From Membranipora membranacea (taxonomy: Eukaryota > Bryozoa > Gymnolaemata > Cheilostomatida > Membraniporidae), in NCBI GenBank assembly GCA_914767715.1, contig OU612069.1:5084001-5148000 (forward strand): a stretch of 64,000 bases of DNA. The letters run 5' to 3'. A program made the position numbers and the translations under genes. Each line of letters starts with the position of its first letter. The stretch's first letter is position 1. Of this stretch, positions 45,001 to 60,000 are shown piece by piece. The notes beneath the pieces are model-generated. The model was not told the DNA's origin and searched no databases. It worked only from the letters and a program-made list of their open reading frames with translations.

Positions 45001-48000
45001 GTTTCCGTTGGAGGGGAGGGGAGGGGGGGGGGGGCCTCACAGCGCCTCTGTCAAACCAAAAAAGCTTTATTCTTTTAATCCAAGAGTTCATTTCGTGTTC
45101 CACTGCGCTGCACAGGATAGTCAATGAAGACAGGATCACATCTGAAAGCTAAAACTCCATCCTGATTAGGAAGCCCTAACCTGAGCAACCCTGATTATCA
45201 GAATAAACAACATTTTAAATGAGTTAGATTTAGATATTTTCATAATCAAAGCAATCTTAGAAGCTGTGCCCATTACATATTTTCTTAAGGATGTCAAATA
45301 ACTCTATTTAAGTAAAAAAAAATTCGTACTTGTTAGTACATTTTAGTAATTACTACGAGATAATACACCCTAGGCATCGTAATTTTGTACTTAATATAAC
45401 TAATTGGTATTGGAAATCTCAGATTATCTTAATTTTTACCAGAAAGTGATGACGTAACAGAGTCATTTGCCCAATAATCAAGTTATTGATGTTCCTAAAC
45501 TGGTTTGGCAGATCAAGCAACATTTATCAAGCTGGTCTACATTGCCATACAGAGCAGCGCCAACCTTTCTTGCACTAATTAACAACATTCCAAGGCTGTG
45601 AATATCATTCTAGAACTCTGTTGGTTTGATGACTGCTGGCCTGATTCATACCTGGGGTGTATTGCTATGTAGGCAAATTGAGATTTTCAATCCAAGAATA
45701 ATTCTTGCCAAAGTAATTGTTATTATTATAATTACGAAATTATAGATTCACTTGGTTGTTTTATAAATACAGGATTTTCAAGTGGGAGATATGGAGTTAA
45801 AGTTATCACAAATATTTTCCTGAATTAATATCACAAAACATATTATTGTGATAAAATTATGGTTATTAATGTACTGTGCAACTATCTGTTTGAAACTGTG
45901 TCGTTTGATTATTTAAGCCTGCATGACAAGAATAAGTACCACTTTTAACAGCATGATAAGAGCGTTTGAATTTGTAAGAACAGGATTCCGAATTTGGCAA
46001 TACGTGGGCGTAGACTTGTGATACAGATAGTCGTTTGAACTTGATCTGTGCTGCCCAGTATTGCTTATTATTATTATGATTTATTATGATATTGATTGTT
46101 TATTTTTGCCAATTGTTACATATTAAATGAAATTATTTTCAGTTGCATAGACTATGAGCCAGCCTGCCAGCGCGTCAGACAATGAACAAAACTAATTAAG
46201 GAAGTATAGCCTCATATCTGATTGTGCATTGATACAATTGTAAATCGTTGATTTTAATTTTTAAACACCCACCCGAGGTGTGTGGCTGATGGGATTCGAA
46301 ACGTTCCACGTTGACCATCTGTTGAACAAATTTAACGGGACAACCTGTACTAAAAAGGCATAAGCAGATGGAAAATTTGTTTTAATGGACATACAGTTTT
46401 AGCTGAATGGATAAACCAAATTGAATGGCGAATCTTTTTTCAGCTCAATGACCTCCTCCCACTTGCCCTAAATGAAATTACATTGGTGTCAGAGCATTTT
46501 TGGACTGATCAATCCAACAAGCCACCTGGGAAAGAGGTATGTGTTGGGTATACCATGAATTGGCTACATTGTTTTTATAGAAACAGAGGGGCAACAAATA
46601 TTACATAGTATACAACATGTATTATTGAACCTCATCGGGACAGACCTAAATAGACCAAGATGAACATGCATGCTATGGCTGGTTCATGCCACAAAGTTAA
46701 AATTAAAAAACCGCTCAATTTATCCTTATATTAACTGATATGGCACTTGTATGCGCTTCTTGTGACACGCCTATTAAGACAATAATAGGGGAATGAGTGG
46801 CAAAACAGCAGACTGATCAGTTTAATTTTTCCTCCCTCTCGAGCCCACATTTTGTGAAACTCACTTCATTTTGCAATCATTGATATAAGTTTCATATATT
46901 GCCAATGCAACGTCAATCGAACCAAGTCACAATTTATTGAAGCAGTCTTTTAGAAACCAGTCTTTTATTTGGTCAAACACCTATTTTCTCTTGACATACT
47001 CATTCGAGAACAATCTACTGCAGCCTGTCTAGCAATCCTGTATAAGGAGAGCAAGTTGTGATACTGTTGAGATATTTGAATACTAGATGTATAAAAATGA
47101 CAAAAAGAGAAGCTACACACTCAAAAATCATAACCGTGAAATAATCCTTTGAAAGTATCAAGTTAAAGAAGATACAAATGTGTTTAAGTTTAAAATTGAT
47201 GCCATGTTGCATACACAACAACCCGGCAGTGTCGAACAGATCCTGGCATATTTGAAATTTAGGGAAATTGGCGCAGTCATTGCACACTCGCCCTCAAGGC
47301 ACACATTATTTCGCTGCCACGATGTGGTCAGTGACTAATCCTCGTGATTTAACCAACATTTTTTAAGCCAACTAATGACTTAGTACTAAATTGTGAGTTT
47401 GATACCCAGCATCACAACACCCTCTATCCCAACAAATTAAAAAAAAAGTTCACTATATTTATTTTTCAATGTAATGCAATGTAATGTAGAATAATATGTC
47501 ATTCTTTCGTTTGTTATTTATCACTTCTGTTGTGACAGCCCATGACCACCCTATTAATTTGATCAAAATTGTAGCGCTGATTGTTTTTCATTCTTTTGCT
47601 AATCTGCTAACCAATATCAACATAAGACCACCTCCAGTATGCAGTGAATTTATTACTTTGTGAGGCCTTATGCTGTTCTCTAGGCTTTGGGAGTCAAGGT
47701 TCAACCCTGAACCCCGTATCGGGGGGTTGTTGGGGGGGGGGGGGGGGCTTACAGCGCTTTTCCCAAAGCTGAGAATAATTGATATGACACTGCGCTGCAC
47801 AGGATACTCAATGATGGCAGGTTCACATTCATCATTGAACTTGGGAAATTTTAAGTTCGATAGGCCACATAATCGTGAAAACACCGTCATTTCGCTCTAT
47901 TTTTCAGTAACAAAGTTTTCTTATTCAATGGTAATCGGCTACATTTAGTTATTTTTACAGGATAATACACCCTTGGCATCGTAACTTTTAACATAATATT

Positions 48001-51000
48001 ACTTGATAGAGTTAAAAGTCTCAGATTATCGCTATCAAAAAACTTGTCTTCTTGAGTTACTGTACAAATTATTTTATTTTAAATTGAGGAGGACCAATAA
48101 ATTTGCTAAATATAGTCTCATCATAATGCATTTTCGTTCTGGTCGATTTTCTTGCTAATTGCCAAAAATAGATATAATTAATTAAATTAATATTATGCCT
48201 TATTGATAACTTCCCTCTTACTAGGAAAGGTTGCTCCAACATAATAAAATGATAATAATAATAATGAAAATTTAAATAAAGATAATAATGATATATGTTT
48301 GTATTATGCACAAGTATCTTATTGGATTAATAAGTATTGCCCCTCATGTTAATGGAAGATGACAACTAAATAGAGCGATCAAGGTGTAAGGTCATTGATA
48401 CAATATCTGATAGTTATTTTGTATCAAGTTTACCCTGTTTACTTAACAAAGTTTGAAAAGGTTACAGTCCAGTAGATCTAGGATAGGCAAGATGTATTCC
48501 ATCCCATAGAAAGATAAGTAAAGTAGATATTTCATGTCATCTTGGAAAAGCTCCATTGGGGTATGTACTGAAATGCCGATAAGCTGCAAACCCAACATGA
48601 GGAGCATAGAGCACCATTGACAAGTGCTGCTTTACACCCTCAAGGATTATTACTTTCCCTATGTTAATTATAGATCAGTTTTTGAGAATTGGCACCGGTA
48701 TCGTAATATTTCGGATAGTTTAAATGACACATAATATTATATCATACCTAATTTCAATCCGGCAAAGTCGCAATTCAAATCCGTATGCAGCATTACTTTG
48801 AAGAGTATTAAGAAACCACATCACTTGCTGGTGTCTCGCTGAACATTGTTCCGGTATGTTGTTTATACTTGTCTTCCAAAATACTATTTCCAAGGTGGTA
48901 TAGAAACATTGCGACAGCAGAAATCATATCCCATTACACTGATTATATTGGTTGAGAGGACAATCTAATGTTCTCATATTATTGGAATGAGAAGTGTCAC
49001 CATTATGAGGAGAGAAAGCACTGTACGTTGTGACAGTTTTACGAAAAAAACATTACCACAATGCATTTAATTTTGAAAATCATCGGTGGCTATGAGGTGG
49101 TTGTCACGGCATTATAAAACAAACTTCATGGGATGATCATAAAATAATTCTGTAGTGATAGAAGAACTGTGATGCTATAACATTGTTAACATTGAAAACT
49201 TTTTGATAGCATGACCATAACATCATTAAAGTGCTAATTATAAGCTGTTTTCTCGCATTTAACAGTGATGTACCGTCATGTCAAAAATAATGTTTGACTA
49301 ATACTTAGAACCAAAGATTCTGCTATATCTGAATCTGAACATTGTGATTACCATTCTGTATCCTATTAGGCAATAACCAAATCCCGTCATTTACACACCA
49401 TGTAATACTTGATAAAATTTTATGCAAAACAATGTTACAATGTTCACCGTTTGCTGGGTTTTTGACCTGCATTTGTAACAAGAAGTCAAAAAGTTATGAG
49501 TTTCTGGAATATAGGGATCACAAAAATTCCCAGGGATCAATTAGCATTTATAAACTTGGATTTTTAGCTTTGTGATAGGTAAACTATAAAGATTAATCCC
49601 TTTTCTTTTATATCTACTGGTAGGAACACATAACAATTGTCTTAAACAAACTGCTCATATGGATTTGTAAATAAAAGGCAGTATCACCATGTCTAGCATA
49701 CTCTGCAAGTCCTCGTCGAAAAGGTAATAAAACTGCCAACACAGGTCTCCAAAATTTAAATTCACACTTCTGCTTTTAAATTTTACTAATCGCAGTCACG
49801 TAGATATGTTGGTAGTTGGTTGTTTGACTGAACTAAATACAACATCTTTATTTTCAGTTTTAACGCTTTGTATATTTGGTATTTTTTCAGGTCCTTGCCA
49901 TCATTTTAAGGACAAATCCTCCACCTGTACCATTTAAACATTTGTAAATATATTCAACTGTCAACAAATTGATTATAAACCTAGACATGACACTATATGG
50001 ATATTGAGGCACTGAGGGACTTAATTGTGGGCAACGTTACGTCATTGGAAGGTGTAGAAGCAATGATGCTATCATTGATTTTCTGTCTACAATCCAGATT
50101 TTTGTTCATAACTCGATCAATTTTGATCGGATTTTGAGATTAAAAATTACAATCGATTTAGCAGCTCATCTCATTTACGCCATAAAAGATTTGGAACTCA
50201 GTGACCTGTTACCCCACAAATTTGATATACATATAGAAAGTCTTTTGTTCTGCTATGAAAAATCCACATGAAACTTAGAAGAATAGAAACAAAAGACAGT
50301 GGATATTCTAGTTTGTATCAACTGTTGTGTCTTTTGATTGAAAGCCCAGCAGTTTTGAATTTGACACCCTATACTAGAATTAAATATAGATTTAATTTCA
50401 CGCAGTTAAATTTTAATTTGATTCTGCAAGGTTTTGGTCTTTATATTTTTAAATATGCCTATCGTATACCATGCTCACTGAGTTAGAACTTTATCGACAG
50501 AGGACTGAGGACTAGGAGGTATAAAGTTTCCCAAGCAAAACTTTTCAAATTGATGATAATCCAGAGCGGCAGCGTTTCACTCAGGATGGTAGCATTAGAG
50601 CTACAACAATTTAGTATCCAACAGTTTCCTCTACTCACTTTTCTCTATGATACTTATGAATTTCTTGCCACAAGCTGGTATTGTTGGTATGTCGGGTAGA
50701 TTCAGTAGTGAATTCGCCATAAAGGCTAGGGGACTTGACCCTACCAATTTTCAGCGTGTCAATTTTGAAAAACCTCTTGTTTTTAATTACCAGGTGCCCA
50801 TGGGGCCTCATTGTGAGATTGGTTGGAATTATGAATGGATTACGCTAGTTTACTGGGTGCAATAGCCGATTACCATGATTTTCCCCATTGACTGCCCTTT
50901 AAAGAGGATATCATCATGATATTCCTGTGACTTAGAATAGATGTCTTTTATATGTTTGTGCCTACAATCTGAGCAAATAACTATAGCCAACGTCACTAGG

Positions 51001-54000
51001 CACTGATTTGCTTCATCCTTGATTTGGGTACACTTTACACTTATTAACAATTAAGACCATTGAAACAACGGTCTTTTATAAAAGATTCAGGCAATCAAAT
51101 TTGAGTCCATAATTGCAAACAATTTGATATGGTCTTCTACTATATAGCTAATCTGCAGGAGTGAACTCTCACTGCAGGAGCCATTGAATATTCTCAGAGT
51201 TGACAATAACAGGATAATCTCACTTATTGAACCCACCATGCACAGACCATTTATAAGAGATTTTATAAAGGAACATTACACAGGACACTTTTATGTGTAA
51301 ATACCTAGAGATAATAATCGGCCTTCCCTCTATTCTTTCTTGGGGGATGAGGCATCAGATCCATTGTAAATTTAATGTAAATGAAATTGTTCTAAGGAGA
51401 CAGGAGACACCTATACTTGTTTATGTGAACAAACTCAGAGTAGTTCTCACAAGATGATGTCTCAATAACAAACAAAGGTGAAATCACCAAGCAGGGTTTA
51501 TGGATATGGTTAATCTATCACATTGGGCCTATTTTAAAACTGGCAATACACGGTGTACAAAACATGTAAAAAATTTGTATTTAAGTGTTAACAGCTGAGA
51601 AGGAATGTTTTTCCCTGATCTGACAAAACACTAGAGTCTAGAAGCTTTGAAATATTACAACATAACGCAGTGGGATTGCTGTGTGTGCCCCTGTGCGATG
51701 TAAGAAGGTTGAGATACATTGCTTGGATGCTGCTTGAATTTGTTAATCTGTGACAGGGATTTGAGAGATCTAGTTTCTAATATCAGTGCTTACAGTATTG
51801 GTTAATTCGCTGTAAAGTTATGATCTGGGCAAGATACTGAAACTTGGAGGCCTGAAGTTAGAAGAGGCAAGCTTGACAAGGTATTAAAAAAATTAAGGGT
51901 GTACTGTGGTCACATTAACCCCCCTCATGTGTACTGAAAGGACTTAGGAAAAATAATGAATAATTATATCCTCTTGTCCCTGATTGGAATCCGAATATTT
52001 CTCTGTCATGTGGAGGTTTCTAAATCTACTGGTTCTTCTATCAAACCTAGGTAGTTTTTATATTCTGCTTTCACAATTAAATATGGGTTCAATTTTCATA
52101 TTAGGAACAATAATCTAAGTCAGCATTCAATACTCATAATCTGATATTATTTTAAGTGATGTCATGTTAGAAGACAAGACTACAGGTTCACATCAAAACT
52201 TCAGTGTGATATTAATATTGTATCACTGTATTGTGCTGAGTGTGAGGCCTCTATTCAATTCAATGCTTTTCATCGTTACAACCTTTGGTAAACAAAAGAA
52301 TCCTTTATATGCTGTACCTGATTCTTTTCAATAGAGGATAAATGTAGCGTGTCAGCTTGCATCCAAAGTTTATATGAGAAAATTGAGAAAAAATTTTAAG
52401 AAATGCTGCATTAAATGAAGGGAAAATACGATAGAGTGACCCTATATGATTCATCTATTGGCAACGTCACAACAAGGTCACACAGAAAATTTGACGCTTC
52501 TAGCATTTGTAGAAAAGCATTTTAATTGAGTCATCTGGTTAATAAAAGTTAATTTTTTGCCAACATTTCATCATGTTTTATGAAATTCGTGATTTTTTGC
52601 ATTGATTTCGTGGATTAAATAGTAATTAAACCACCAAGCCTGGAAAATAACCTCCAATTATTTTGTGATGATTTCAGCATCAAATTTAAAAAATGTAGGA
52701 GGAGTTAAAGAGGAGACCATATAAGTCACAGAGAAGCAGAAATATCATCGTGTTGATAACAAGACGCTGCTGTTTGTAAAGCAATTTTAAACTCGAAACA
52801 CGATCAAAATTGATTGAGTTATGAACATAAATTCTAAATCGTTGACAGTAAATGATAATATCATTGCTTACTACACCTTCCAATGACGTTGTGTTGCCCA
52901 TTTCAGCTATATGTAGTGTCCTGTCTAGGTTTATAATTAAGTCTATGGGTGCAATTGATTATGTTACAAAATTTAATAGAAATTTGTTATCATATTTCAA
53001 TTAATGTGCAATAATTTAGTATTTACCCTAAAATATACAGCCTATATCTTGCTCATGAAATTCGTCACAGCTTTAGAGTGTCACAATACACAAATAAGTA
53101 ATATTTACTTCTAAACTTCTAACTACTGATAGCTTATAATCGTTTAGTTGAGGGACGAAAACTCATGCTGCTAGATATTTCGTCATCACTTGCACATACA
53201 AATCTTCTGCAAATAACTATAGCTATACTCTTAATATTTACAAGTAGGGGATGATCTAATGAAGTCATTTGCCGAACAATCAAGCAGGCCTATTGAGATT
53301 TTCAATCTTGAAATATTTTTCCATAAAGTAATTTTTATTGTTATAATTACCTAACTATGGATTTAATTACTTCTTTTTATAAGAATATTACGGAATCTTC
53401 AAGTGGGAGATGTGTGATGGAAGTCAACAAAAGTATTTTGATATAGAAAAACATATTATTGTTATATGGTTAGTAGGGCTTTCGGTTAGAAGATGTGTCT
53501 TTGCCCATTCAAGCCTGCATTACCAGACTAAAATCCATTTTTTACAGCACAATTGGTGTGAACTTGATTAGTGCTGCCACAAAAAATGAATTTACTGTGA
53601 TATTCAAGAGCCTGTCTGCCAACATGTCTACAAACAACAAAACCGATAAGGTGGTAACAACAGTAATTATTTTGTCTTTTTGTCCTGTGACGGTAATTAT
53701 TTTCTCCTTCTTGTTTTTGTAAATACTTTTGAGAGAGAAACTGCTTTAGTTCATAACATTAAGAAAGTTTCGACTGCTTGCTGAACAACGAAAACAAGAA
53801 AAAGGAGTTACCAGTAATGCTGCCAGTAGAAGGTCCCATAAATGAAATCAGTGAAACAGAAGTCAAGATCCAGCTAGAGAAGATGAAAGCACACAAAGCC
53901 ACAGGACCTGACCAACTACCAATAGAGGTTGTGAAACTGCTCAAAGAGAGAGGGATATCATGGATGACAGCATGTTTGAATAACATCATTTCAGACAGGA

Positions 54001-57000
54001 TACCACAAGAATGGAGAGAAAGTGTGATAACACCTATATACAAAGAAAAAGGAGACCCCTTGGAATGCGGAAACTATCGCGGTATAAAGCTTCTGAGCCA
54101 CTGTTTGAAGCTTCTGAATCCACATAGAAGTCGGACTACACCAAGGATCTGCGCTGAGCCCGTTGCTCTTCATAATAATCATGGACGTGATAACGGAGGA
54201 CATTGACGAGGACCCACCGTGGGCAATGCTATTTGCCGACAAATCTGGTTCTATGCGATGAAGATAGAGGGAGCTTAGAGAGGAGGTTAGAGATCTGGAG
54301 GGAGAAAATGGAGAGTGTCGGACTCAAGCTAAGCAGAAAGAAGACAGAGTACCTACAACCTGAAGGAAACCAAGGAGACATCTATTTGAAGAAGTATGAC
54401 AGTGAGGAGAGGGTTCCATTGCCAAAGTGTTCTCAATTTAAACCACTATTCATCAAGAGGGAGGGTGCCGCAAGGAAGTGGAGCTGAGGATATCGAAGGC
54501 ATGGAGCAAATGGAGAGAGCTCACAGGGTGATTATGTGAGAAAAAGATGCCATGCAAACTGAAAGTTCTAATCTACAAAACATCAATACGACCAACCCTT
54601 CTCTACGGAAACGAAAAATGGCCAATAACGGGACATCTGTCAGATAAGATGGCCTCATGCGAAATGCGCATGGTCCGGTACTGTCTTGGGATCAGCCTTG
54701 AGGAACATAGGAGGAACGAAGATATTGTACAAGAAGCAAAAGTGGTGCCAATTGAAGACCTGATGAGAAGAAAGAGAATGCAGTGGTTTGGACATGTTCA
54801 AAGACGAGATAGTCAGGAAGACATCAGAAAAGTATGTGAGATGGAGATAGATGGCAATAGACCTAGAGGCCGCCCTAAGCAGAGATGGAGTGATACAATA
54901 AATGCGGACCTCAGATGGCTGGATCTTGATAGCAGCGATTGGGAAGACCGGAGCAGATGGAGAAGTCTGGTTGAGCTTGGTATCAAGCAAAAACCCGCCA
55001 CCCATACAGGACAAAGGCGGTGAAAGGTGAAATTAAGAAAGTTTAGCGGCACATCTGGCAGTTCAATGATTCAATGAAAAAGAAGCTGCGTTGATACCTT
55101 TAGTAGGCGTTGATTTTTATTTTTAAGCACTCACCACTAGGTAAGTGGCTGACAGGATACCCGACCGTTAGCCTGTGTCCATGCGGACACAGTTGGGGGG
55201 ACAACCTGTACTGGACCGGTATAGACCGGTATAGACCGGTATAGAAGGAAGGGCAACTTGTTTTATTGGACAGACCAATTTTGCTGAATAGGCATGGGCG
55301 GATAGTCAAAACGGAATGCCCAACTGCTTCAGCTTGATCTGAAGCCTTTACCGACTGGCCCCTAGTGAAATTACATTATTGCTAGCAAGGTGCTTAGTTG
55401 ACATTATGCTGAGAACAGCTTAAATTAAGAGATTGTATGTGCCAGTTAAAAGTCTTCATCCACAAGAAGAGATGTTAGGGCCCGTGTAAAATTTACACAA
55501 ATTTGGAGCAGTCCAGTGCTCTAAATAGCAAGATTGCTCTTGTATGATGACTGTAATGACTGAATACTTTAAAACACCACCTGTATTACTGACCCTTATT
55601 TGAGCAGACCAGAATAGACCTAGATGAGCATGCATGCAATGACTGGTTCATGTTCTAGCTTGAATTTAAAAAACCTATCATAGCAAGCAAGCATTTTCAC
55701 ATTATTACTACACAGCACTTAGACATACTTCTTGTGTTACACTTGTTTAGACAAAGAGGGGAATAAGTGACAATAACAGCAGTTACTCCCATTATTATGT
55801 CATAAGACTGATCAGTGTAAACATCCCTCAATCTCTAGCCCACATTTGGTGATGCTCGCAGCCTTTCGCCATCATTTATCTTAGCCTTGAATGTTGCCAA
55901 TGCGACGCCCATCGAATTAAGTCACAACATATCGAAACATTATTTTTGAAACCAATCTGATCAAGCACCTGTTTTCTCTTGACATAATCATTCGAGAAAA
56001 AACTACTGCAGCTTGTCTAGCATTCCTGTTTAAGGAGAGCGAGTTGTGACGTTATGACAGCGTCTTATTTTGATTTTGATTTGATTTTCTCAAACTAATT
56101 TTTCAGAACATGTCCTTCATGCAGTTCGACAAATTAAAATATTTAGGAGAAGTTTTAGGTAAAAATTTCAATTTAAAATCCCATCTCATCCCATCTGTTT
56201 GGAAAGCTGGTCAAACCACAGCCCCAAGCCTTTATTGTCTTCAATGATCGAATTTGCCCCAATCCTGCAGGTATATTCTGTAGGCCCTCATTCCCACTAA
56301 CCTCTAATGACTCCAGTCCTGACAGTGTGCAGATGCTGTGGAGGAGAAATAATGTAACGTTAAGATCCCATGCAATACTGTTTGTCAGTTCATGGTGCAA
56401 ACACGATTGGGCGACACATTTGATTAATGAGAGAAAGTTTTAGATTGAACATTTATCTAGGAAGAATTGTACCTATCAGATTTAGATTTTGCTGTCCGAA
56501 TAGATTTGGGTTTCCTTTTAATGCAAGTATCTGACGAGATAGCAGTAACCATAAATCAATTGAATTGCAATCTGACGTTTCAGATATGAATAAGTATTTA
56601 TATTGATGCAAGTAATGCGATTCAATTTATCAATTGATAGTGAAATTTCAGTCAATCCATAAAAAATATGGAACATTGACTAGCCTTTGCTTCTGACTGG
56701 TATATTTGTAATAAATTGTTACTCAATGCATCAAAGTCAGATGTTATGACCTCGTCCTATTTCGATATTGATTTTCTCAATTTTATTTTTCAGGGCATGT
56801 CCTTCAAGCAGTCTGACAAACTAAAAGCAATTTGAGAAAAATGAGATAAATGTATGAACTTTAAATCAAATGTCAATGAGATTGAAAGAAACCTAACCCA
56901 ATCAGAGCAAACTTTGAGAGAAATTGTAGGTTTTTGAATGGAACGTTAGCTGCAGTCGTGTAGGCAGGGTAAATAAAACCAAAGATGGAATATTCCACTC

Positions 57001-60000
57001 CATTTCCTTTTGCTCTAATGAATATATTTAAAGTAGTCCTAAGAGTCGATAACAGATGGTTAAACACCATAAATACATATTGACATAAACCTGCGACAAG
57101 ATAAAGGCATATCAATTCCACCATCAAGTGGTAGCATTATTTATACCTCTCAACTATTATAAAATGTATATAAGTGGTGATGAAATAATAGTTGAATTGA
57201 GGTTGTATCCCTAGGGTGGACCTGCGGCCGTTATTTGAGATTAGTGTAATGTTGTAAGTCCGGAAACCTAATTCAGCCAGTTGAAGGCAGGAATTTGGCT
57301 TTTATTCAAATTGTGTAGCTTGCTGTATGTTCATAACCTTTGCGTGTGATAGTACCATGGATATGATAATTGTGTATACATTTTTTGTTTCTTATTAGGA
57401 TATATTTTGTTATTTACGTGTTCTGCACCTAGCTGCGTACTAAATCTGTTTCTCGGTTTGTACCTAACTATAGAGTTGTTTCTTCTAAAATCTTTCATTC
57501 AAGTAAGTTTTTGCAGAGAGCAAGTGTCGTTATAAACGACTTCTTAATTTTTGTGATGTTTTTATTACGTCCTCTCAAGCAAAGTTTTACTTGTTTTACT
57601 CTTTCACTTGAGCTTTTAAGCAGGAAATCTGAGATTAGCCCCATCTTTGCGTCTTGATCTTGAATATGTTTCACAGAACAAGAAGTTCCTTATTCATTAA
57701 AAATAAGCTATAATCGTTAAATTGGCCTGTGCCATAAACAGAAGTCAAATTTATCCCTGTTGTCAGGGGAATACCACGGCTACTGGGATTTAATAAAAAA
57801 TTGAAAGACAATAAATCTATTACAGAATAGGTGCTCAATTAGTCTGTGTCCCAATCTCTTACAACTCAGATGTTTCTGTCCAGTGACCAGCAGTGCATTA
57901 TAAGTAACACCAGACAATACTTAATAACTTTGTCAAGGTATGTAGGCCTACCACGATACAATACAATTCATTCTATATATGTGTGGTACCCAGTCAAGTG
58001 CAGTGAAGTGAAAAAGTTATGTTTGTCATCTAACATGTCAGCTCTTTGTTGTTTGATCTCAACCAAATTTTGTATGCAGTACATGCTTGGCACTGAGAAT
58101 TTTACTCTGAATAATATAAGAAAATATGACTGTGTATACAGAAGCTTACTGTTCAGGTCAAAACAAATACTTTCCAGAATTGATATTGGAAACAATATTA
58201 TTGTGCTGATGTTATTAGAGTAATGTACAGCTTTCGGTTAGAAAATGTGTCGTTCCCTTATTTAAGCCTGCATGACAAGAATTATAATACCATTTTTAAC
58301 AGCATGATTAGATCGTTTGAATTTGTAAGAACACATTACCTATTTGAGCAATATGTGGGTGTAGACGTGTGATACAGATAGTGGTGTGATATGTGCTGCC
58401 CAAAATTGTATTCATATTTATTATTATTTTTATTTATCGTGATATTCATTGTTTAGTTGAGCCAATTGTTGCATATTATGAGCCTGCCTGCAAGCACGTC
58501 CGACAATCAACAAACCTAATCAGGTGGTAACAACTGTGAGAATACTTAATTTCCATTTTTTACGGTATATACTTTTGAGAAATAAACTCCTTTAGCTCAT
58601 ATAATCGAGAAAGGGTAGCCTAGTAGCTGACAGTGCATTTTACAAGGAAAAATACAGCTGCATTGAAACCTTCAGCAGGTACTGATTTTCGTATTTGATC
58701 ACTCACTCACTGCAGCTGATGGAATTCCAAACTATCCACCTGTCTCCATGCATCCTGTGCCCATCTGATGGACACTGTTGGCATGCAACCTGTACTGGAC
58801 GGGTGTTGACTGACGGGCAATATGTTTTGATGGATGGACAGGTTTTGCTGGACGGATAGACAAAGAAGTATGGCCAATTTTTTTCAGCACTTTCCACCTC
58901 TTCTGACTTGCGCTAAATAATATCACTTGGCGGCAAAGTGTTTTTAAACTAATCAATTTAGCAAGCCATCTGGGAAAGAGGTGTGTGTTGTGTAGTGCCC
59001 CTATACCATGAGCTGGTTACATTGTTATAGACACAGAGGGGCAACAAAAAATTACATAGTATACCTCCTGTATTATTGGACTAGACCTTATCAAAAAAGA
59101 CCTAAATAGACCTAGATGAACATGGATGCAATGGCTGGTTCATGCCACAAACTTAAATTGAAAAACCGATCATTGCATCCTCATATGACACTTAGATGTA
59201 CTTCTTGTGTTTTATATATTGCCAATGAAACGTCAATCGAACCAAATCACAATATATTGAAGCAGTCTTTTAGAAACAAGTCTTTCATTTTGGTCATTCA
59301 CTTATTTTCTCTTGACATACGCATTCGAGAACGAAATGCTGCAGCCTGTCTAGCAATCCTGTATAAGGAGAGCTAGTTGAATTGGTGAGGTGATTGGACT
59401 GTCCACCTGTGTCCATGTGTCCTTGCCCATCTGTTGGACGCATTCGATGGGAAAACCTGTACTAAAAAGGCATAAGCAGATGGAAAATTTGTTTTAATGG
59501 AAGGACAGTCTTAGCTGGACGGAGAGACTAAATTGAATGGCCAATTTTTTTTCAGCTCAATGACCTCCTCCCACTTGCTCTAAATGAAATTACATTGGGG
59601 GCAAACCGTTTTTAGACTGATCAATTTAACAAGCCACCTGGGAAAGAGGTATGTGTTGGGTATACCATGAATTGGGTACATTTTTTTATAGAAACAGAGG
59701 GGCAACAAAAAATTACATAGTGTACCACCTGTATTATTGAACCTTATCGGAACAGACCTATATAGACCTAGATGAACATGCATGCAATGGCTGGTTTATG
59801 CCACATAGTAAATATTAATAAACCGCTCAATTCATCCTTATATTAACTAATATGGCACTTATATGTCCATCTTGTGACTCACCTATTATGACAGTAATAG
59901 GGGAATGAGTGACAAAACAGCAGACTGATCAGTTTAAACATTCCTCCATCTCTAGCTCACATTTTGTGAGACTCACTTCTTTTGCAATCATTGATTTAAG

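Noticed and set aside
47588-47948. Opposed ORFs of about 90-100 codons with poly-Gly or poly-Pro
   Set aside because: Created by a long G run in block A; the other copy does not keep the frame.
54547-55023. 158-codon ORF as an independent gene
   Set aside because: It is the 3' part of the LINE, in a shifted frame, inside the 13-bp target-site duplication.
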